From: JADKHC01 sp047600805
GTDB lineage: Bacteria > Verrucomicrobiota > Verrucomicrobiia > Opitutales > Opitutaceae
Assembly (NCBI GenBank): GCA_047600805.1
Contig: JASGKG010000001.1
Location: 62,001-126,000, forward strand
Reading direction: 5' to 3'
Length of the DNA stretch: 64,000 nt
Shown here: positions 33,448 to 43,300 of the stretch, one piece after another
Position numbering within the stretch: position 1 is the stretch's first letter
How the letters are laid out: each line of letters opens with the position of its first letter
Made by a program: the position numbers and the translations under genes
The notes under the pieces: model-generated
Told to the model about the DNA's origin: nothing
The model's input: only the letters and a program-made list of their open reading frames with translations
The model's database searches: none

Positions 33448-34293
33448 CTAGGCGGCAGAGTTCCAAGAGCGAAAAACCGACGGAGGCACGCCGCTCCACC
33501 GCTTGAACGCGGCGGAAAATGCGTAAACCGTGGAGAAGCCAACCCGGTGCGCGATTGTTTCGACTTTTGACGGCGTGGTGCGCAACAGCTGCCCTGCCCG
33601 GTGCATCCGTAAATGGGCAAGATGATTCATCGGGCTGCGCTGATAATGCCGATGACAAAGCCGGCGTAGGTGCTCATCGCTCATCATGGCGAGTTTTGCC
33701 AACTTTTCGCTGTCCCAATCGTGACCTAAATGCGCCTCCACTTGGGTCCAAAGTCGCCAGAGTCTGGTGTCCACGCGGTCTGCGCCGATCAAACGCCGGG
33801 CGTGGGTATCGAGTAAACTGATGAGTGCTTGCATGGCGGCTGGTTGTGCTGCGCCCATGGCTTCTCGCGTGAGCATTTGGAGCGTGAGCGTGAATTCTCC
33901 GGCATCCGCCGTCACGAGTTCGGCGCGCGTCAACGGAATCACGGGCGCACCTTCGCGATCGTCAAAAAACACCCACGCGATTTCCCATGGACCAGCTCCG
34001 GCGATTTCGAAGGCGTGACACGCACCTGCCGGAGCGAGAAGCACTTGGCCTGGATGCCAATCTACTGATTTGCCGTCGATCATGGTTCTGCCCACTCCGC
34101 GGCTTGGGGCGACAACATGGCTGTAGCCAGACCGAAGTCGAACCATGCGGTAGGGCGATCGCAAAATACTATGTCCTACCCAGACAAAGCGCGCGCTGCG
34201 CAGTTGCGGAAATCGTTCCCTGTCCAGAACCCATTCGCGACAGCGTGGGCCAATCATGTGGGTTTCACGTAAGAGCTCGAGGGGCGGAAGCAT
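33448..34293 (-). CDS. AraC-family transcriptional regulator
   Basis: A 281-residue protein from the ATG at 34293 (MLPPLELLRETHMIG). The N-terminal half is a cupin-like sugar-sensing domain (GYSHVVAPSRGVGRTMIDGK, HPGQVLLAPAGACHAFEIAG). The C-terminal 100 residues have two HTH motifs: LAKLAMMSDEHLRRLCHRHY and the signature IAHRVGFSTVYAFSAAFKRW. Divergent from the GH51 arabinofuranosidase (start 34370), so it probably activates that gene with arabinose or oligosaccharide as signal. The 76-bp gap should hold its site. Confidence 0.92.
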   Translation of the reverse strand: MLPPLELLRETHMIGPRCREWVLDRERFPQLRSARFVWVGHSILRSPYRMVRLRSGYSHVVAPSRGVGRTMIDGKSVDWHPGQVLLAPAGACHAFEIAGAGPWEIAWVFFDDREGAPVIPLTRAELVTADAGEFTLTLQMLTREAMGAAQPAAMQALISLLDTHARRLIGADRVDTRLWRLWTQVEAHLGHDWDSEKLAKLAMMSDEHLRRLCHRHYQRSPMNHLAHLRMHRAGQLLRTTPSKVETIAHRVGFSTVYAFSAAFKRWSGVPPSVFRSWNSAA

Positions 34294-34369
34294 TGTACAA
34301 ATCAGCGTGGATTGGTTTACTCGTATCGCTTTTGCGGAAGCAATTCCGTTCTGCCCAAACCCAACTGAC

Positions 34370-36352
34370 ATGAAACGAACCATTCTGATTTTAGGCCTGT
34401 GCTTGTTGTCGATCAATCTTCGTGCTGCCACGACTACAGCTCCGCTGCAGCTGGATTTGACAGCGAAAACGGCTCCGATCTCGCCGTACATTTACGGCCA
34501 ATTCATCGAGCACCTCGGTCGTTGTATCTACGGCGGCATTTGGGCGGAAATGCTCGAGGACCGAAAATTCTATTTCCCGATCACTGCGGAGTACGCGCCG
34601 TACAAGCAACTCACCGACACGGCTTATCCCGTGGTGGGCGCCTCACCTTGGCAAATCGTGGGAAGCGCCGGTGGTGTTTCGATGCAGAAAAACGACGTTT
34701 TTGTCGGAACTCACACCCCCGCGATCGCGAATGGCTTTGGTATCCGGCAACTCGATCTCGGCGTGGTCGCAGGAAAAAACTACGCGGGCTATTTTTGGGC
34801 AAAAGCTGCGAACGGCGCGGAAGCCGCCGTGGAGGTGGCTCTTGTGACCGGTTCGGCACCCACCGATCGCCATGTTGCGACTTTTAAGGTCAAAGCTGGC
34901 GATTACACGAAACACACGTTTTCGTTCACCGCGTCGCAGAGCACCGACAAGGCGAGTCTCGAACTCAACGTGCGCGGCGCGGGCATTTTGCTGGGCACGA
35001 TCTCCCTCATGCCAGCGGACAATGTTAACGGCATGCGCCGTGACACTCTCGAGCTCCTGAAACAGCTCAACAGCCCAATCTACCGGTGGCCTGGCGGCAA
35101 TTTTACCAGCGGCTACGACTGGCGAGATGGAATCGGCGACCGCGACCGTCGCCCGCCGCGTGGCAACCCGGCGTGGACAGGCGTGGAGCACAACGATTTT
35201 GGTACGGATGAATTTATCACCTTCTGCCGCGAGGTGAACACGGAGCCGATGATCGCTGCGAACACCGGTTTTGGCGACGCTTACTCGGCGGCGCAATGGG
35301 TGGAATACTGCAATGGTTCGACCAAATCTCTCGCGGGCGGCTGGCGTGCGAAGAACGGCCATGCGAACCCGTTTTCCGTCAAGTACTGGTGTGTCGGTAA
35401 CGAAATGTTCGGCCCGTGGCAGCTCGGTTTCATGCAGCTCAGTCAATACGCGATTAAGCATAATCTCGTCGCGACCGCGATGAAGGCCGTTGATCCCTCC
35501 CTCAAGCTCTCGGCTGTCGGCGCGATCGACACGATCAATAAAGACAATGACCCGGAACAAGTGAAACGTGGCGTCACTTGGTCCGAAGGCATGTTGCTCG
35601 ATTGCGCGGAAAACATGGATCTGATTTCTGAGCATTTTTACGAAGGGCGAGTGCCGTGGGCCAAAGGCGAAGTGAAGCGCGACTCGCTCGAATCGCATGT
35701 CGGCGCTTTAAAGAAAACGATCCGCCATATCGCTGAACGCCATCGCGAACTTCAAGCCAAGCTGCCGAACCTGCACGGACGCACCATTCCGATTGCCATG
35801 GATGAATGGAACTTCTGGCACCGCGAGTACGTCTACGGCGAACTTGGTTGTCAGTATGATCTCGCCGATGCGCTCGGCGTCGCCGCAGGCTTGCACGAGT
35901 ACTTCCGCCAAAGCGATATCATCAAAATGGCGCATTACGCGCAGACGGTGAATGTGATTGGTGCGATCAAAACATCCCGAACCGCTGCCGAGATGGAAAG
36001 CACCGGGCTGGTCTTGCAGCTCTATCGCGCCCATTTTGGCCAAACGCCCTTGAAAATATCGGGCGACTTCGGGGGATTTGATGTTTCGGCTGCACTCAGT
36101 GCGGACGGCAAAACAGTTACGATCGCGGTCGTAAATCCGAGTGCGCAGCCTGTCTCTATTCCGGTTTCGATTGTGAATCGTGACGTAAAAACGAAAGGCA
36201 CGCGTTGGACGGTGGGTGGCGCGAGCGAGTTGTCGCACAATGCGCCGGGACAGCAGCGCCAAGTAGACCTCACCGAGACGCGAGACGTCGATCTGAGCCA
36301 GCCGCTGACTGTGCCGGCGCTGAGTTGCGCGCTCTTCTCTATTCCACTTTGA
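34370..36352 (+). CDS. GH51 alpha-L-arabinofuranosidase
   Basis: A 660-residue secreted enzyme from the ATG at 34370; signal peptide to about residue 20 (ending LRA). It removes terminal arabinofuranosyl groups from arabinan or arabinoxylan. IYGQFIEHLGRCIYGGIWAE is near 42-61. The acid/base Glu345 is in CVGNEMFGPW and the nucleophile Glu479 in AMDEWNFW. Between about 90 and 215 lies an inserted beta domain typical of carbohydrate binding. Under the AraC regulator's divergent control and 16 bp upstream of a GH5 gene. Confidence 0.93.
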   Translation: MKRTILILGLCLLSINLRAATTTAPLQLDLTAKTAPISPYIYGQFIEHLGRCIYGGIWAEMLEDRKFYFPITAEYAPYKQLTDTAYPVVGASPWQIVGSAGGVSMQKNDVFVGTHTPAIANGFGIRQLDLGVVAGKNYAGYFWAKAANGAEAAVEVALVTGSAPTDRHVATFKVKAGDYTKHTFSFTASQSTDKASLELNVRGAGILLGTISLMPADNVNGMRRDTLELLKQLNSPIYRWPGGNFTSGYDWRDGIGDRDRRPPRGNPAWTGVEHNDFGTDEFITFCREVNTEPMIAANTGFGDAYSAAQWVEYCNGSTKSLAGGWRAKNGHANPFSVKYWCVGNEMFGPWQLGFMQLSQYAIKHNLVATAMKAVDPSLKLSAVGAIDTINKDNDPEQVKRGVTWSEGMLLDCAENMDLISEHFYEGRVPWAKGEVKRDSLESHVGALKKTIRHIAERHRELQAKLPNLHGRTIPIAMDEWNFWHREYVYGELGCQYDLADALGVAAGLHEYFRQSDIIKMAHYAQTVNVIGAIKTSRTAAEMESTGLVLQLYRAHFGQTPLKISGDFGGFDVSAALSADGKTVTIAVVNPSAQPVSIPVSIVNRDVKTKGTRWTVGGASELSHNAPGQQRQVDLTETRDVDLSQPLTVPALSCALFSIPL

Positions 36353-36368
36353 CGAACTTAATGCACCT

Positions 36369-37517
36369 ATGAAAATCCGCGTCTTTTTCGCGACCGTACT
36401 CTTAACCCTTCTTAACATGGCGACGTTTTTGCATGGCATGGCCCAGCCAACCAATCCGGCGGGCTTTGTAATCCACCGCGGCGTGAACTTGAGTCATTGG
36501 TTGTCGCAGGACTTTGGTTGGGCTCCGCGGGAAGCCTGGATCACCGAAAACGATATTCGTTACATCGCGCGCATCGGATTTGATCATGTGCGACTGCCCA
36601 TCGACGAAAAGGAGCTTTGGTCGGAGAACGGGCAGCCGAACGAGCCGGAGTTTAACCGGCTTCTCACGGCCATCGAGTGGTGTCGCAAAGCCAAGCTTCG
36701 GGTGATCGTGGATTTGCACACGGTCAATAGCCACCATTTCAACGCCGCCAATGAGGGCCTGAGCAACACGCTGTGGACCGATTCAAAAGCGCAGGGGCAT
36801 TTTCTGTCCCTCTGGCGTGATCTTTCTGCGCGGTTGAAGCAGCTGCCCGTCGCCGAAGTTGCTTACGAAATTCTTAACGAACCGGTCGCCGACAACGATG
36901 CTGATTGGAACAAACTCGTCGCGAAAGCCCTCCAGCAGATCCGGTCCTCGGAGCCGAGCCGCGTGCTGATCATTGGAGCGAATCGCTGGCAAAGCCCGGC
37001 AAATGTGCCCGCGCTCGAACTACCCGCCGGAGACAAGAATATTATCCTGAGCGTCCATACCTATTCGCCGTTGTTTCTGACTCATCATCTGGCGGACTGG
37101 GTTCCGGTAAAGGTTTACAAAGGTCCTGTGGCCTATCCTGGACCCGTCGTTGACGCAGCGACTTTGGAGTTGCTCAAGAAAGACCCAACGCCCGGTCTGC
37201 GCGATCACTTGGGCGACGTGGCTGACAACTGGGGACCGGACCGTATTCGGCAGATTTTTGCGCCTGCAATCAAACGGGCCCGTGAGCTTGGCCTGCAGCT
37301 TTACTGCGGTGAGTTCGGTTGCTTGCCCACCGTGCCGCGCGCGGCGCGACTGGCGTATTATCGTGACATCGTGACCGTGATGCAGTCAGAAGGCATGGCG
37401 TATGCGAATTGGGAATACAAAGGCGATTTCGGAATCTTCGAGTGGCACGGAGCCAAAATCCTCGGCGGCGCACCTGATGTGGAACTGATCGACACGCTTT
37501 TGCCGGACAAACACTAA
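36369..37517 (+). CDS. GH5 endo-glycanase (cellulase family)
   Basis: A 382-residue secreted glycoside hydrolase with signal peptide to about residue 24. GVNLSHWLSQ opens the (beta/alpha)8 barrel. Acid/base Glu171 is in EILNEPVA and nucleophile Glu315 is in LYCGEFGC; these are the two conserved glutamates of GH5. Endoglucanase, mannanase or exo-beta-1,3-glucanase activity cannot be separated by sequence reading. It is immediately downstream of GH51, so the pair should be a plant-polysaccharide operon. Confidence 0.92.
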   Translation: MKIRVFFATVLLTLLNMATFLHGMAQPTNPAGFVIHRGVNLSHWLSQDFGWAPREAWITENDIRYIARIGFDHVRLPIDEKELWSENGQPNEPEFNRLLTAIEWCRKAKLRVIVDLHTVNSHHFNAANEGLSNTLWTDSKAQGHFLSLWRDLSARLKQLPVAEVAYEILNEPVADNDADWNKLVAKALQQIRSSEPSRVLIIGANRWQSPANVPALELPAGDKNIILSVHTYSPLFLTHHLADWVPVKVYKGPVAYPGPVVDAATLELLKKDPTPGLRDHLGDVADNWGPDRIRQIFAPAIKRARELGLQLYCGEFGCLPTVPRAARLAYYRDIVTVMQSEGMAYANWEYKGDFGIFEWHGAKILGGAPDVELIDTLLPDKH

Positions 37518-37521
37518 AAGA

Positions 37522-37546
37522 CCTGAGGCGGAACATCAGGGTTTTG
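37522..37546 (+). terminator. Weak terminator-like hairpin after GH5
   Basis: CCTGA (37522-37526) pairs with TCAGG (37536-37540), followed by GTTTT. The stem is only 5 bp and it overlaps the end of the opposite-strand gene, so support is weak. Confidence 0.3.
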
Positions 37547-38282
37547 GTGAACCGTCCGACAGGGCTAGGGTCGTTTGCGCCTTATTGTGCACCTTTGTAC
37601 CTGTGCCGTTAGCGTCGGATTCTTTCACGTGTGAAATAACGAGCAGCCGGTGACCGATGCTTTTGAAGCGCCATTCTTCGGTTTCGGTGTGCTCAAAGCT
37701 GAAGACGACGAAGGCTCGTCCTTTTGCCCAAGTGCGGCTTTGCGCGGCCAGCGGTATGCCGTTGGAATCGAGCCAGAGCTTCACCGTGCAATCCATTTCC
37801 TTCACGTACTTGGGTAGCTTTTCGTTTAATTTGAGCACCAGTAACCGTGCCGGCTGTCCGTCACAGAGCTCGGATTTTTCCTCCTTGAGCTCGGCTTTCT
37901 CGAGAATCTGGCGAATGCGGGGCGCGGCGTTCAAGTGATCGCTGAGCATCGATACATTGATGCTGTCCATCGCACGGCGAACGTTCACTTTCGGCGCGGT
38001 TTCGTTTTTATCTGCGGATGGTGGCGCTTTCGCGGCTTGTACCTGGTCGGGAGTCCACGTGATGGAAATTCCGTCGGGACTTTCCGTGACCCGGGCGGTC
38101 GCTTTGCCCGCTTCGGTGCGCTCTTTGTCGTCTTCGCCGTTGCGATTTAGAAACTCGTAACTGAACGCCGCGGCGATCGGCTCCTGCCCGTCAAAAGATG
38201 TGAGAGTAGAACGAAGGTCGCTCAACACATCCGCCCGCAAAAAACAACTTGTCGCTAGAAACAAGGTCCACAGATAACGCAT
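37536..38282 (-). CDS. Secreted hypothetical protein, LolA-like size
   Basis: A 248-residue protein from the ATG at 38282 (MRYLWTLFLATSCFLRADV), with a signal peptide. The mature part has FDGQEPIAAAFSYEFLNRNG, KLWLDSNGIPLAAQSRTWAK and EEWRFKSIGHRLLVISH. Alternating beta-strand pattern could fit a periplasmic lipid- or lipoprotein-carrier fold, but no specific motif is recognised. It is convergent with GH5 and on the same strand as the following secreted protein and RmuC. Confidence 0.65.
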   Translation of the reverse strand: MRYLWTLFLATSCFLRADVLSDLRSTLTSFDGQEPIAAAFSYEFLNRNGEDDKERTEAGKATARVTESPDGISITWTPDQVQAAKAPPSADKNETAPKVNVRRAMDSINVSMLSDHLNAAPRIRQILEKAELKEEKSELCDGQPARLLVLKLNEKLPKYVKEMDCTVKLWLDSNGIPLAAQSRTWAKGRAFVVFSFEHTETEEWRFKSIGHRLLVISHVKESDANGTGTKVHNKAQTTLALSDGSPKP

Positions 38283-38378
38283 AGAATCTGTGTGACTCAA
38301 ACGCCGCAAAATAGATCCCTGACATTGCGTGGAAATTTCAAACCAGTGCGCTTTTGTGACTACGCAGGCTTTCTGCGA

Positions 38379-39416
38379 CTATTTCGTTACGGGAGGCTGT
38401 TCCAATGGCGCAGTCAGTGCGTTTAGCTCGTCGATACAGAATACGTGGCCTTGCAGCATGGTCACGATGAAACGGTAGGAGCCTCCTTTGGTTTCTAAAA
38501 CGAAAACGGGTTCTTCGATGTCGAAACCAATGAAGGTCCACCAAAAATCCATTTCGGCCGATTTCAAAGCCCGCACAATCCCGCCGCCGTCGTTCGCAAT
38601 CATTTTTCGGAGCGCGTCGACGGCTGTAGAGAATTCTCCGTTCGTCGCAAGAATTTTGCCGTCTAGTTCTATTACTTTGTTCTGGAATTCGATTTTCGCG
38701 GAGAGCGTCTTTGCCTTCTTCAGCGAAGAAACGCGGTTGAGGTGTTTCCATACTCCTGGCTGCAAAAGAGTCGTGCCTTCGAAGTACGACTCTGTTTGAG
38801 GGCGCTTGGGTGCGATGAACAACTCCTCAACTTTTCTCGCGCCAGCGAGTACGTCGGCATCTGGGCTGAACACATAACGAACGCGTCTAGGAAGAGCGCC
38901 AGGGCGGAGGTGTTCCGGGCGCTTCGACATGTCCGGCAATTTGTCGTTTGCCGTGAGCGACTTCGGATTCGCGTCTCCGACCAGCAGCAGAGACTTTTGT
39001 TTTTCCTGGCCGTTTGCCGGAGCGGATTCGGTTTTCTTCGACTCCTTGACGTCTCGCACGAGAAAAATCGTGGCGCCATAAGTGCCGAAAGGTTCGACGA
39101 GGGCCTTCACTGTATCCACGCCGGAACTATCCGAAATCCAGAAAACATACGCAGCTTTAGTTTCTGGTTTCGCTTGTTCGAGGTAGTCCTTGGCGGTCGC
39201 TGTTGTGAAGTGCCGGCCATCCTGTGCCACGATCTCACCCGTTTTCAGGATCACAAAATTGTATGTCAGTTTACCTTCAAGCGCCTTGTCGGCCGCTTCG
39301 GGGCTCATGGAGGATTCCTCCATTTTCACGTCGCCGGCACGGAGCTGACCGAAGCCGAGCAATGCTGAAAGAACAGCGGCGGCGATTTTCAATGACGCTT
39401 TGCTGGAGTGGGGCAT
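38379..39416 (-). CDS. Secreted hypothetical protein
   Basis: A 345-residue protein with a signal peptide (to about 27). No family is recognised. The mature part has a charged coil region and HLRPGALPRRVRYVFSPDAD, PGVWKHLNRVSSLKK and a C-terminal domain ending LQGHVFCIDELNALTAPLE. It follows RmuC by 18 bp on the same strand, so co-transcription is likely. The role is not known. Confidence 0.65.
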   Translation of the reverse strand: MPHSSKASLKIAAAVLSALLGFGQLRAGDVKMEESSMSPEAADKALEGKLTYNFVILKTGEIVAQDGRHFTTATAKDYLEQAKPETKAAYVFWISDSSGVDTVKALVEPFGTYGATIFLVRDVKESKKTESAPANGQEKQKSLLLVGDANPKSLTANDKLPDMSKRPEHLRPGALPRRVRYVFSPDADVLAGARKVEELFIAPKRPQTESYFEGTTLLQPGVWKHLNRVSSLKKAKTLSAKIEFQNKVIELDGKILATNGEFSTAVDALRKMIANDGGGIVRALKSAEMDFWWTFIGFDIEEPVFVLETKGGSYRFIVTMLQGHVFCIDELNALTAPLEQPPVTK

Positions 39417-39434
39417 GGGGTAAAGAATGGGCTT

Positions 39435-40784
39435 CTATTCTCTGAGGTCGGGACTGGTTAATTTCTTTGGCTGATCCTCGATGAGCCGTGGTTCGGCAAT
39501 TTTCTTTTCGCTGCCTGCGCCGAGCTTTTCGAGCCGCCGTCCCGTGACGAGCACTTGGTTTTCCGTTTGGTAAACGGTTTTGTTGTAAGCTTCGACGGCT
39601 TGCGTGAGACGCTGGCCGAGATCATCGAGGTTTTTCGCGACGGCTGCCACACGTTCGTGCAATTCGAGGCCAAGGCGCCGGATGTCGTCGGCGTTTTTGG
39701 TGATAGCTTCTTGTTTCCACCCGTAAGCGGCGGCTTTCAGCAACGCGATCAAGGTCGCAGGCGACGCAAGAATGACGCCGACGCTTGTCCCGCGTTCGAA
39801 GAGGTCGGGTTCGTAGCGCAGCGCCGCGCTGTAGAATGCTTCGCCGGGAATAAACAGCACCACGAACTCGGGCGCGGGCTGGATGTTGCGCCAGTAGGCT
39901 TTGTTGCCGAGGGCGTCGATGTGGAGCCGGACGGCGCGGGCGTGTTCGGTGAATTTGGCTTTGCGAATTGTTTCGTCACCCGATTCGAGGGCTTCGAGGT
40001 AGGCTTGCATCGGAGCCTTCGCGTCGACAGCGATCGATTTGCCGCCGGGAAGGCGCACAATCATGTCGGGCCGGATGTCTCCTTGCGCCTCTTGTTGAAC
40101 GAAGTCGACGTTCTCCACCATGCCGGCGAGTTCGACCACGCGCTGAAGTTGAACTTCGCCCCAACGGCCCGCCGTACTGGTCGAACGGAGTGAGCGCGAG
40201 AGTTTGGTCGTTTCTGCTTGGAGCGTGGTCTGTGCTGTTGCCAGGCCTTTGAGCTGCTCGGTGAGCGAGCCGTAGGCTTCTTTTCGAGCGCTTTCGAGCG
40301 CGCCGATTTTGACGTCCACTTTTTCCAACGATTCTTTCAGCGGCTTCACGAGCAGATCGATCGCTTGCTGGCGTGCGGCGAGGTCGCCTTTGGCAGATTC
40401 CTGGAATTTTTCGAGCGTTGCTCGCGCGAGTTCGAGGAACGCGGCGTTGTTGTTCTTCAACGCGTCCGCGGAGATGGCTTTGAATTCCGCGGTCAGTCGT
40501 TCGTGGGCTTCGGTGAGCGCCCGGAGACGTTCGGTCGACGAAGCGCGCTCGCTGGCGAGCGTCGTTTCACTTTGGTTCTTGCCCGCTTCAGCGTCGATGA
40601 GACGTTTTTGTGCGGCGGCGAGTTCGTTCGTGAGCCGCAGCGTTTCCTCCTCGCGCGAGCGAAGACGCTCACGCAGAGCCGCTTGTTGGCCTCGGGCCAA
40701 GATCCAAACGAAGAAGGCGGCCACCACAGCGGCCGCGACAGCGATGACAACAGTTTCCACGTTCACCAGATTTCCGCGGTGCAC
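39435..40784 (-). CDS. rmuC: RmuC-family DNA recombination protein
   Basis: A 449-residue protein. An N-terminal helix (about 8-28, VVIAVAAAVVAAFFVWILAR) anchors it. A long coiled coil (about 35-190) follows, then the RmuC nuclease-like domain with STAGRWGEVQLQRVVELAGM, VRLPGGKSIAVDAKAPMQAY, and FIPGEAFYSAAL. RmuC limits recombination and inversions between repeats. A GTG at codon 8 (40763) is an alternative start. It precedes two secreted unknowns on the same strand. Confidence 0.9.
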   Translation of the reverse strand: MHRGNLVNVETVVIAVAAAVVAAFFVWILARGQQAALRERLRSREEETLRLTNELAAAQKRLIDAEAGKNQSETTLASERASSTERLRALTEAHERLTAEFKAISADALKNNNAAFLELARATLEKFQESAKGDLAARQQAIDLLVKPLKESLEKVDVKIGALESARKEAYGSLTEQLKGLATAQTTLQAETTKLSRSLRSTSTAGRWGEVQLQRVVELAGMVENVDFVQQEAQGDIRPDMIVRLPGGKSIAVDAKAPMQAYLEALESGDETIRKAKFTEHARAVRLHIDALGNKAYWRNIQPAPEFVVLFIPGEAFYSAALRYEPDLFERGTSVGVILASPATLIALLKAAAYGWKQEAITKNADDIRRLGLELHERVAAVAKNLDDLGQRLTQAVEAYNKTVYQTENQVLVTGRRLEKLGAGSEKKIAEPRLIEDQPKKLTSPDLRE

Positions 40785-40978
40785 CGGTTAACGCAACTCC
40801 GGGGTTCACGGCGCTCGGAAAATCAAAGTCGGCGATCCGGAACGAAAAGCAAAAATGCGCAGCTTTATTGACAGATTCTTGACAATCGACGGCGGCAGGA
40901 ACAAAGACGGCCTATGCTCCCAGAGGCACCTCCAGCGCCGAAGGGCAGGCGCTCGCCCGCCCGTGTTTTACCCCTGCA

Positions 40979-42115
40979 ATGATCCAAGAAATCGCTTCAA
41001 CGCCGGCGGCGACCGGTGAAAAACCGCTCGTGCTCATCGTTGACGACGAGTACGGACCCCGAGAATCCATCGCTTACACGCTTTCGGCGGAATTCGACGT
41101 CGTCACTGCAGATCGCCCTTCCGAGGGAATCAAGCGCGTGCAGGAGCGTCCGTTTTCGGTGATCATCCTTGATATCCGCATGCCGGAAATGGACGGCATC
41201 CGCGCGCTTGAAGCGATTCGCAAGATCGACCGCGACGTTTCTGTAGTGATGTTGACCGGTTATGGAACGCTGCAGACGGCGCAACAGTCGATGTTGCACG
41301 GCGCAAATCAATATCTGCGCAAGCCACCCGACATCGCAGAGTTGATCCAAGCCGTGCGGAAGCAGGCTGGTGCGGCGCAGGAGCGTCGCCACCAAACGAT
41401 TCTGACGCGCAAGACCGAAGAGTTGAACACGGCGCTTAAGCGTGAGATCGAGGAAAACCAGCCCCGAATCTGGCAAGGGCGTGCTGCTGTCGAGCTGGTT
41501 CATGACCTCGCGAATCCGCTGACCGTCATGATTGGATACGCCACCTTGCTCGCGCAGCAGACGAAAAAATTAAAGGTCGATGGCGAGGATTCGAAGAAAC
41601 TTTTGAACTATGCCGATGTGGTGAGCCATGCGGCGGAGTATTGCCACGAGTTGGCGGACAACTGGCGGCAGACGACGCGGAAAACCTCGCAATTTGCCGA
41701 TGTCGATTTGCTAAAGATCGCGCGGCACGTGAAGGATGTGATCTTTTTCAGCAATGCAGCCATCGAGATCGACGGTCCCGCTCAAGCGATGGTCCGAGGT
41801 TCGCAATTCGAGCTGACGCGTGTGTTCCAGAACATTTTTAAGAACGGGCTTGAAGCGGGTGCTACGTGTGTGGCCGTCTCGATCTCTCGTGAAAACGACA
41901 AGTGGGTTCTCTCAGTGTGCGACAACGGCGCCGGCATGGATGAGGATACCGCAGCGCGCGCGCTAAAAGGCGGATTTACGACGAAAACCCACGGCACTGG
42001 TTTGGGTCTTGGAATTTGTCGGCACATTCTGGGTGCGCATGGAGCATCGCTTACGCTGGACACCGCGCCGGGGCGGGGGACAACGATTAAAATGTTGTTT
42101 CCTGCAAGGCAGTAG
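40979..42115 (+). CDS. REC-histidine kinase hybrid
   Basis: A 378-residue cytoplasmic protein. Receiver (15-130) has Asp22/Asp23, phospho-acceptor Asp65 and Lys115. A helical linker (about 130-165) leads to a dimerisation domain in which His175 sits in VELVHDLANPLTVMIG, and an HATPase_c domain with NIFKNGLEAG, DNGAGM and THGTGLGLGI. Receiver-first kinases take input by phosphotransfer. It is 30 bp upstream of the ketosynthase-like gene, so the four genes from 40979 to 47027 are probably one operon. Confidence 0.88.
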   Translation: MIQEIASTPAATGEKPLVLIVDDEYGPRESIAYTLSAEFDVVTADRPSEGIKRVQERPFSVIILDIRMPEMDGIRALEAIRKIDRDVSVVMLTGYGTLQTAQQSMLHGANQYLRKPPDIAELIQAVRKQAGAAQERRHQTILTRKTEELNTALKREIEENQPRIWQGRAAVELVHDLANPLTVMIGYATLLAQQTKKLKVDGEDSKKLLNYADVVSHAAEYCHELADNWRQTTRKTSQFADVDLLKIARHVKDVIFFSNAAIEIDGPAQAMVRGSQFELTRVFQNIFKNGLEAGATCVAVSISRENDKWVLSVCDNGAGMDEDTAARALKGGFTTKTHGTGLGLGICRHILGAHGASLTLDTAPGRGTTIKMLFPARQ

Positions 42116-42145
42116 ATCGGTGCAGGCTGCGCCCTGTATTTTCCC

Positions 42146-43300
42146 ATGACTCGGGTAAAGCACCGTCGTGTAAAGATAACAGGTCTTGGCCCGGTGAGCC
42201 CTGCGGGAATCGGCCGTGAAGCATTCAGACGTGGCATGTTTGAAGCCTTATCGCACGTGGGAGCGATGGAGCTAACGTTTGATAAAGCTCGACGCGTTGC
42301 TGCCGGATATGTGAGCGATTTTCGCATCGGCGCGTTCGGTTTGGATGCGAGATTTCTGGACAGCCCTCGGCACACCCAGCTTGCGGTGGCGGCGACGGCT
42401 CTGGCGTTGCGAGACGCCGGCATCAGTCTGGCGGAAGCGAGAAAACGCCGGCCTCTGGTGGCGATGGCTCAACCGGTCGCGGAACGTCAGGATATTTTTT
42501 CCTGCCAACCGGAAAAGGCGTCGTCGATGCAGACAGAGTTGCTCAATTTTGTCTGTGGGACGCTCGCTCGTGAGCAGCCCAATTTTGTTTCTTCCCTGGA
42601 TGCGATTGCTTTTGCGGCAGCCCAGGTGAGCGAAGGGCACGCCGACCTGGCGATTTGTGGTGGAGCTGACGCGTTGACGAATGCTTCTGTTTTGGAGGAT
42701 TTGCGAAGGTTAGGCCTGGCGGCCGGTCATGACCGCGATTGCGACCGACAGTGCAGGCCATTTGACCTTTGGCGCAGTCATGGAGTTTTGGCGGAAGGGG
42801 CGTGTATGTTTGTGCTGGAGGCGGAAAGCAGTCCGCGGCATCCGACTGGGCACGTGATGGGGGGCGGAAACGCGCGCGATCCGGACGGCGCTCCTTGGTC
42901 GAGCTTCGCTAGCGCCTTGAAGCTGGCGCTTGGCAATGCCGGGAAGAGACCGTTGCAGGTCGATTGTATCTATGCTGATGGCGTGGGGCAAAAGGAACTC
43001 GATTCTGCAGAAGCCAAGGCACTCGAAAACGCTTTCGGTGATCATCTGGCTGAGGTGCCGGCGGTCTCGATAAAAGGTGCGGTGGGAAATGCGCTTGGCG
43101 CAGCCGGTGCTTTTCAGGTTGGATGTGCGGTCCTCGGCATGAGACATTCCATTATCGCATCGACCGTAAATTGGCGGCACCCGGATCCTGCGTGCCAGCT
43201 CAACCTGTCGCCATCGGTAAGAATGCTGGCTACCGGCACCACGCTGGTGTTGGGGCGTGACCCGAGCGGCCTGGTCTCGGCCCTTCTTCTCTCGCCATGA
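42146..43300 (+). CDS. Ketosynthase-like protein lacking the catalytic triad (chain-length-factor-like)
   Basis: A 384-residue thiolase-fold protein of the KAS II/type II PKS family. RPFDLWRSHGVLAEGACMFV and VSIKGAVGNALGAAG place the alignment. By counting against FabF, the active Cys position is Phe147 (NFVSSLDAIAF), the first His is Asp278 in IYADGVGQKELDSAEAKAL, and the second His is Asn315; only Lys310 remains. The Cys and first-His losses resemble type II PKS chain-length factors, whose partners carry the active Cys. No such partner, ACP or other fatty-acid gene is near. Its stop overlaps the next kinase by 4 bp. Confidence 0.82.
   Translation: MTRVKHRRVKITGLGPVSPAGIGREAFRRGMFEALSHVGAMELTFDKARRVAAGYVSDFRIGAFGLDARFLDSPRHTQLAVAATALALRDAGISLAEARKRRPLVAMAQPVAERQDIFSCQPEKASSMQTELLNFVCGTLAREQPNFVSSLDAIAFAAAQVSEGHADLAICGGADALTNASVLEDLRRLGLAAGHDRDCDRQCRPFDLWRSHGVLAEGACMFVLEAESSPRHPTGHVMGGGNARDPDGAPWSSFASALKLALGNAGKRPLQVDCIYADGVGQKELDSAEAKALENAFGDHLAEVPAVSIKGAVGNALGAAGAFQVGCAVLGMRHSIIASTVNWRHPDPACQLNLSPSVRMLATGTTLVLGRDPSGLVSALLLSP

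Noticed and set aside
34643..35698. 351-codon minus-strand frame inside the GH51 gene
   Set aside because: Antisense to a GH51 enzyme with both catalytic glutamates; no family feature.
40868..40884. Two TTGACA hexamers 11 bp apart upstream of the REC-kinase
   Set aside because: Neither has a convincing -10 at normal spacing, so no promoter was called.
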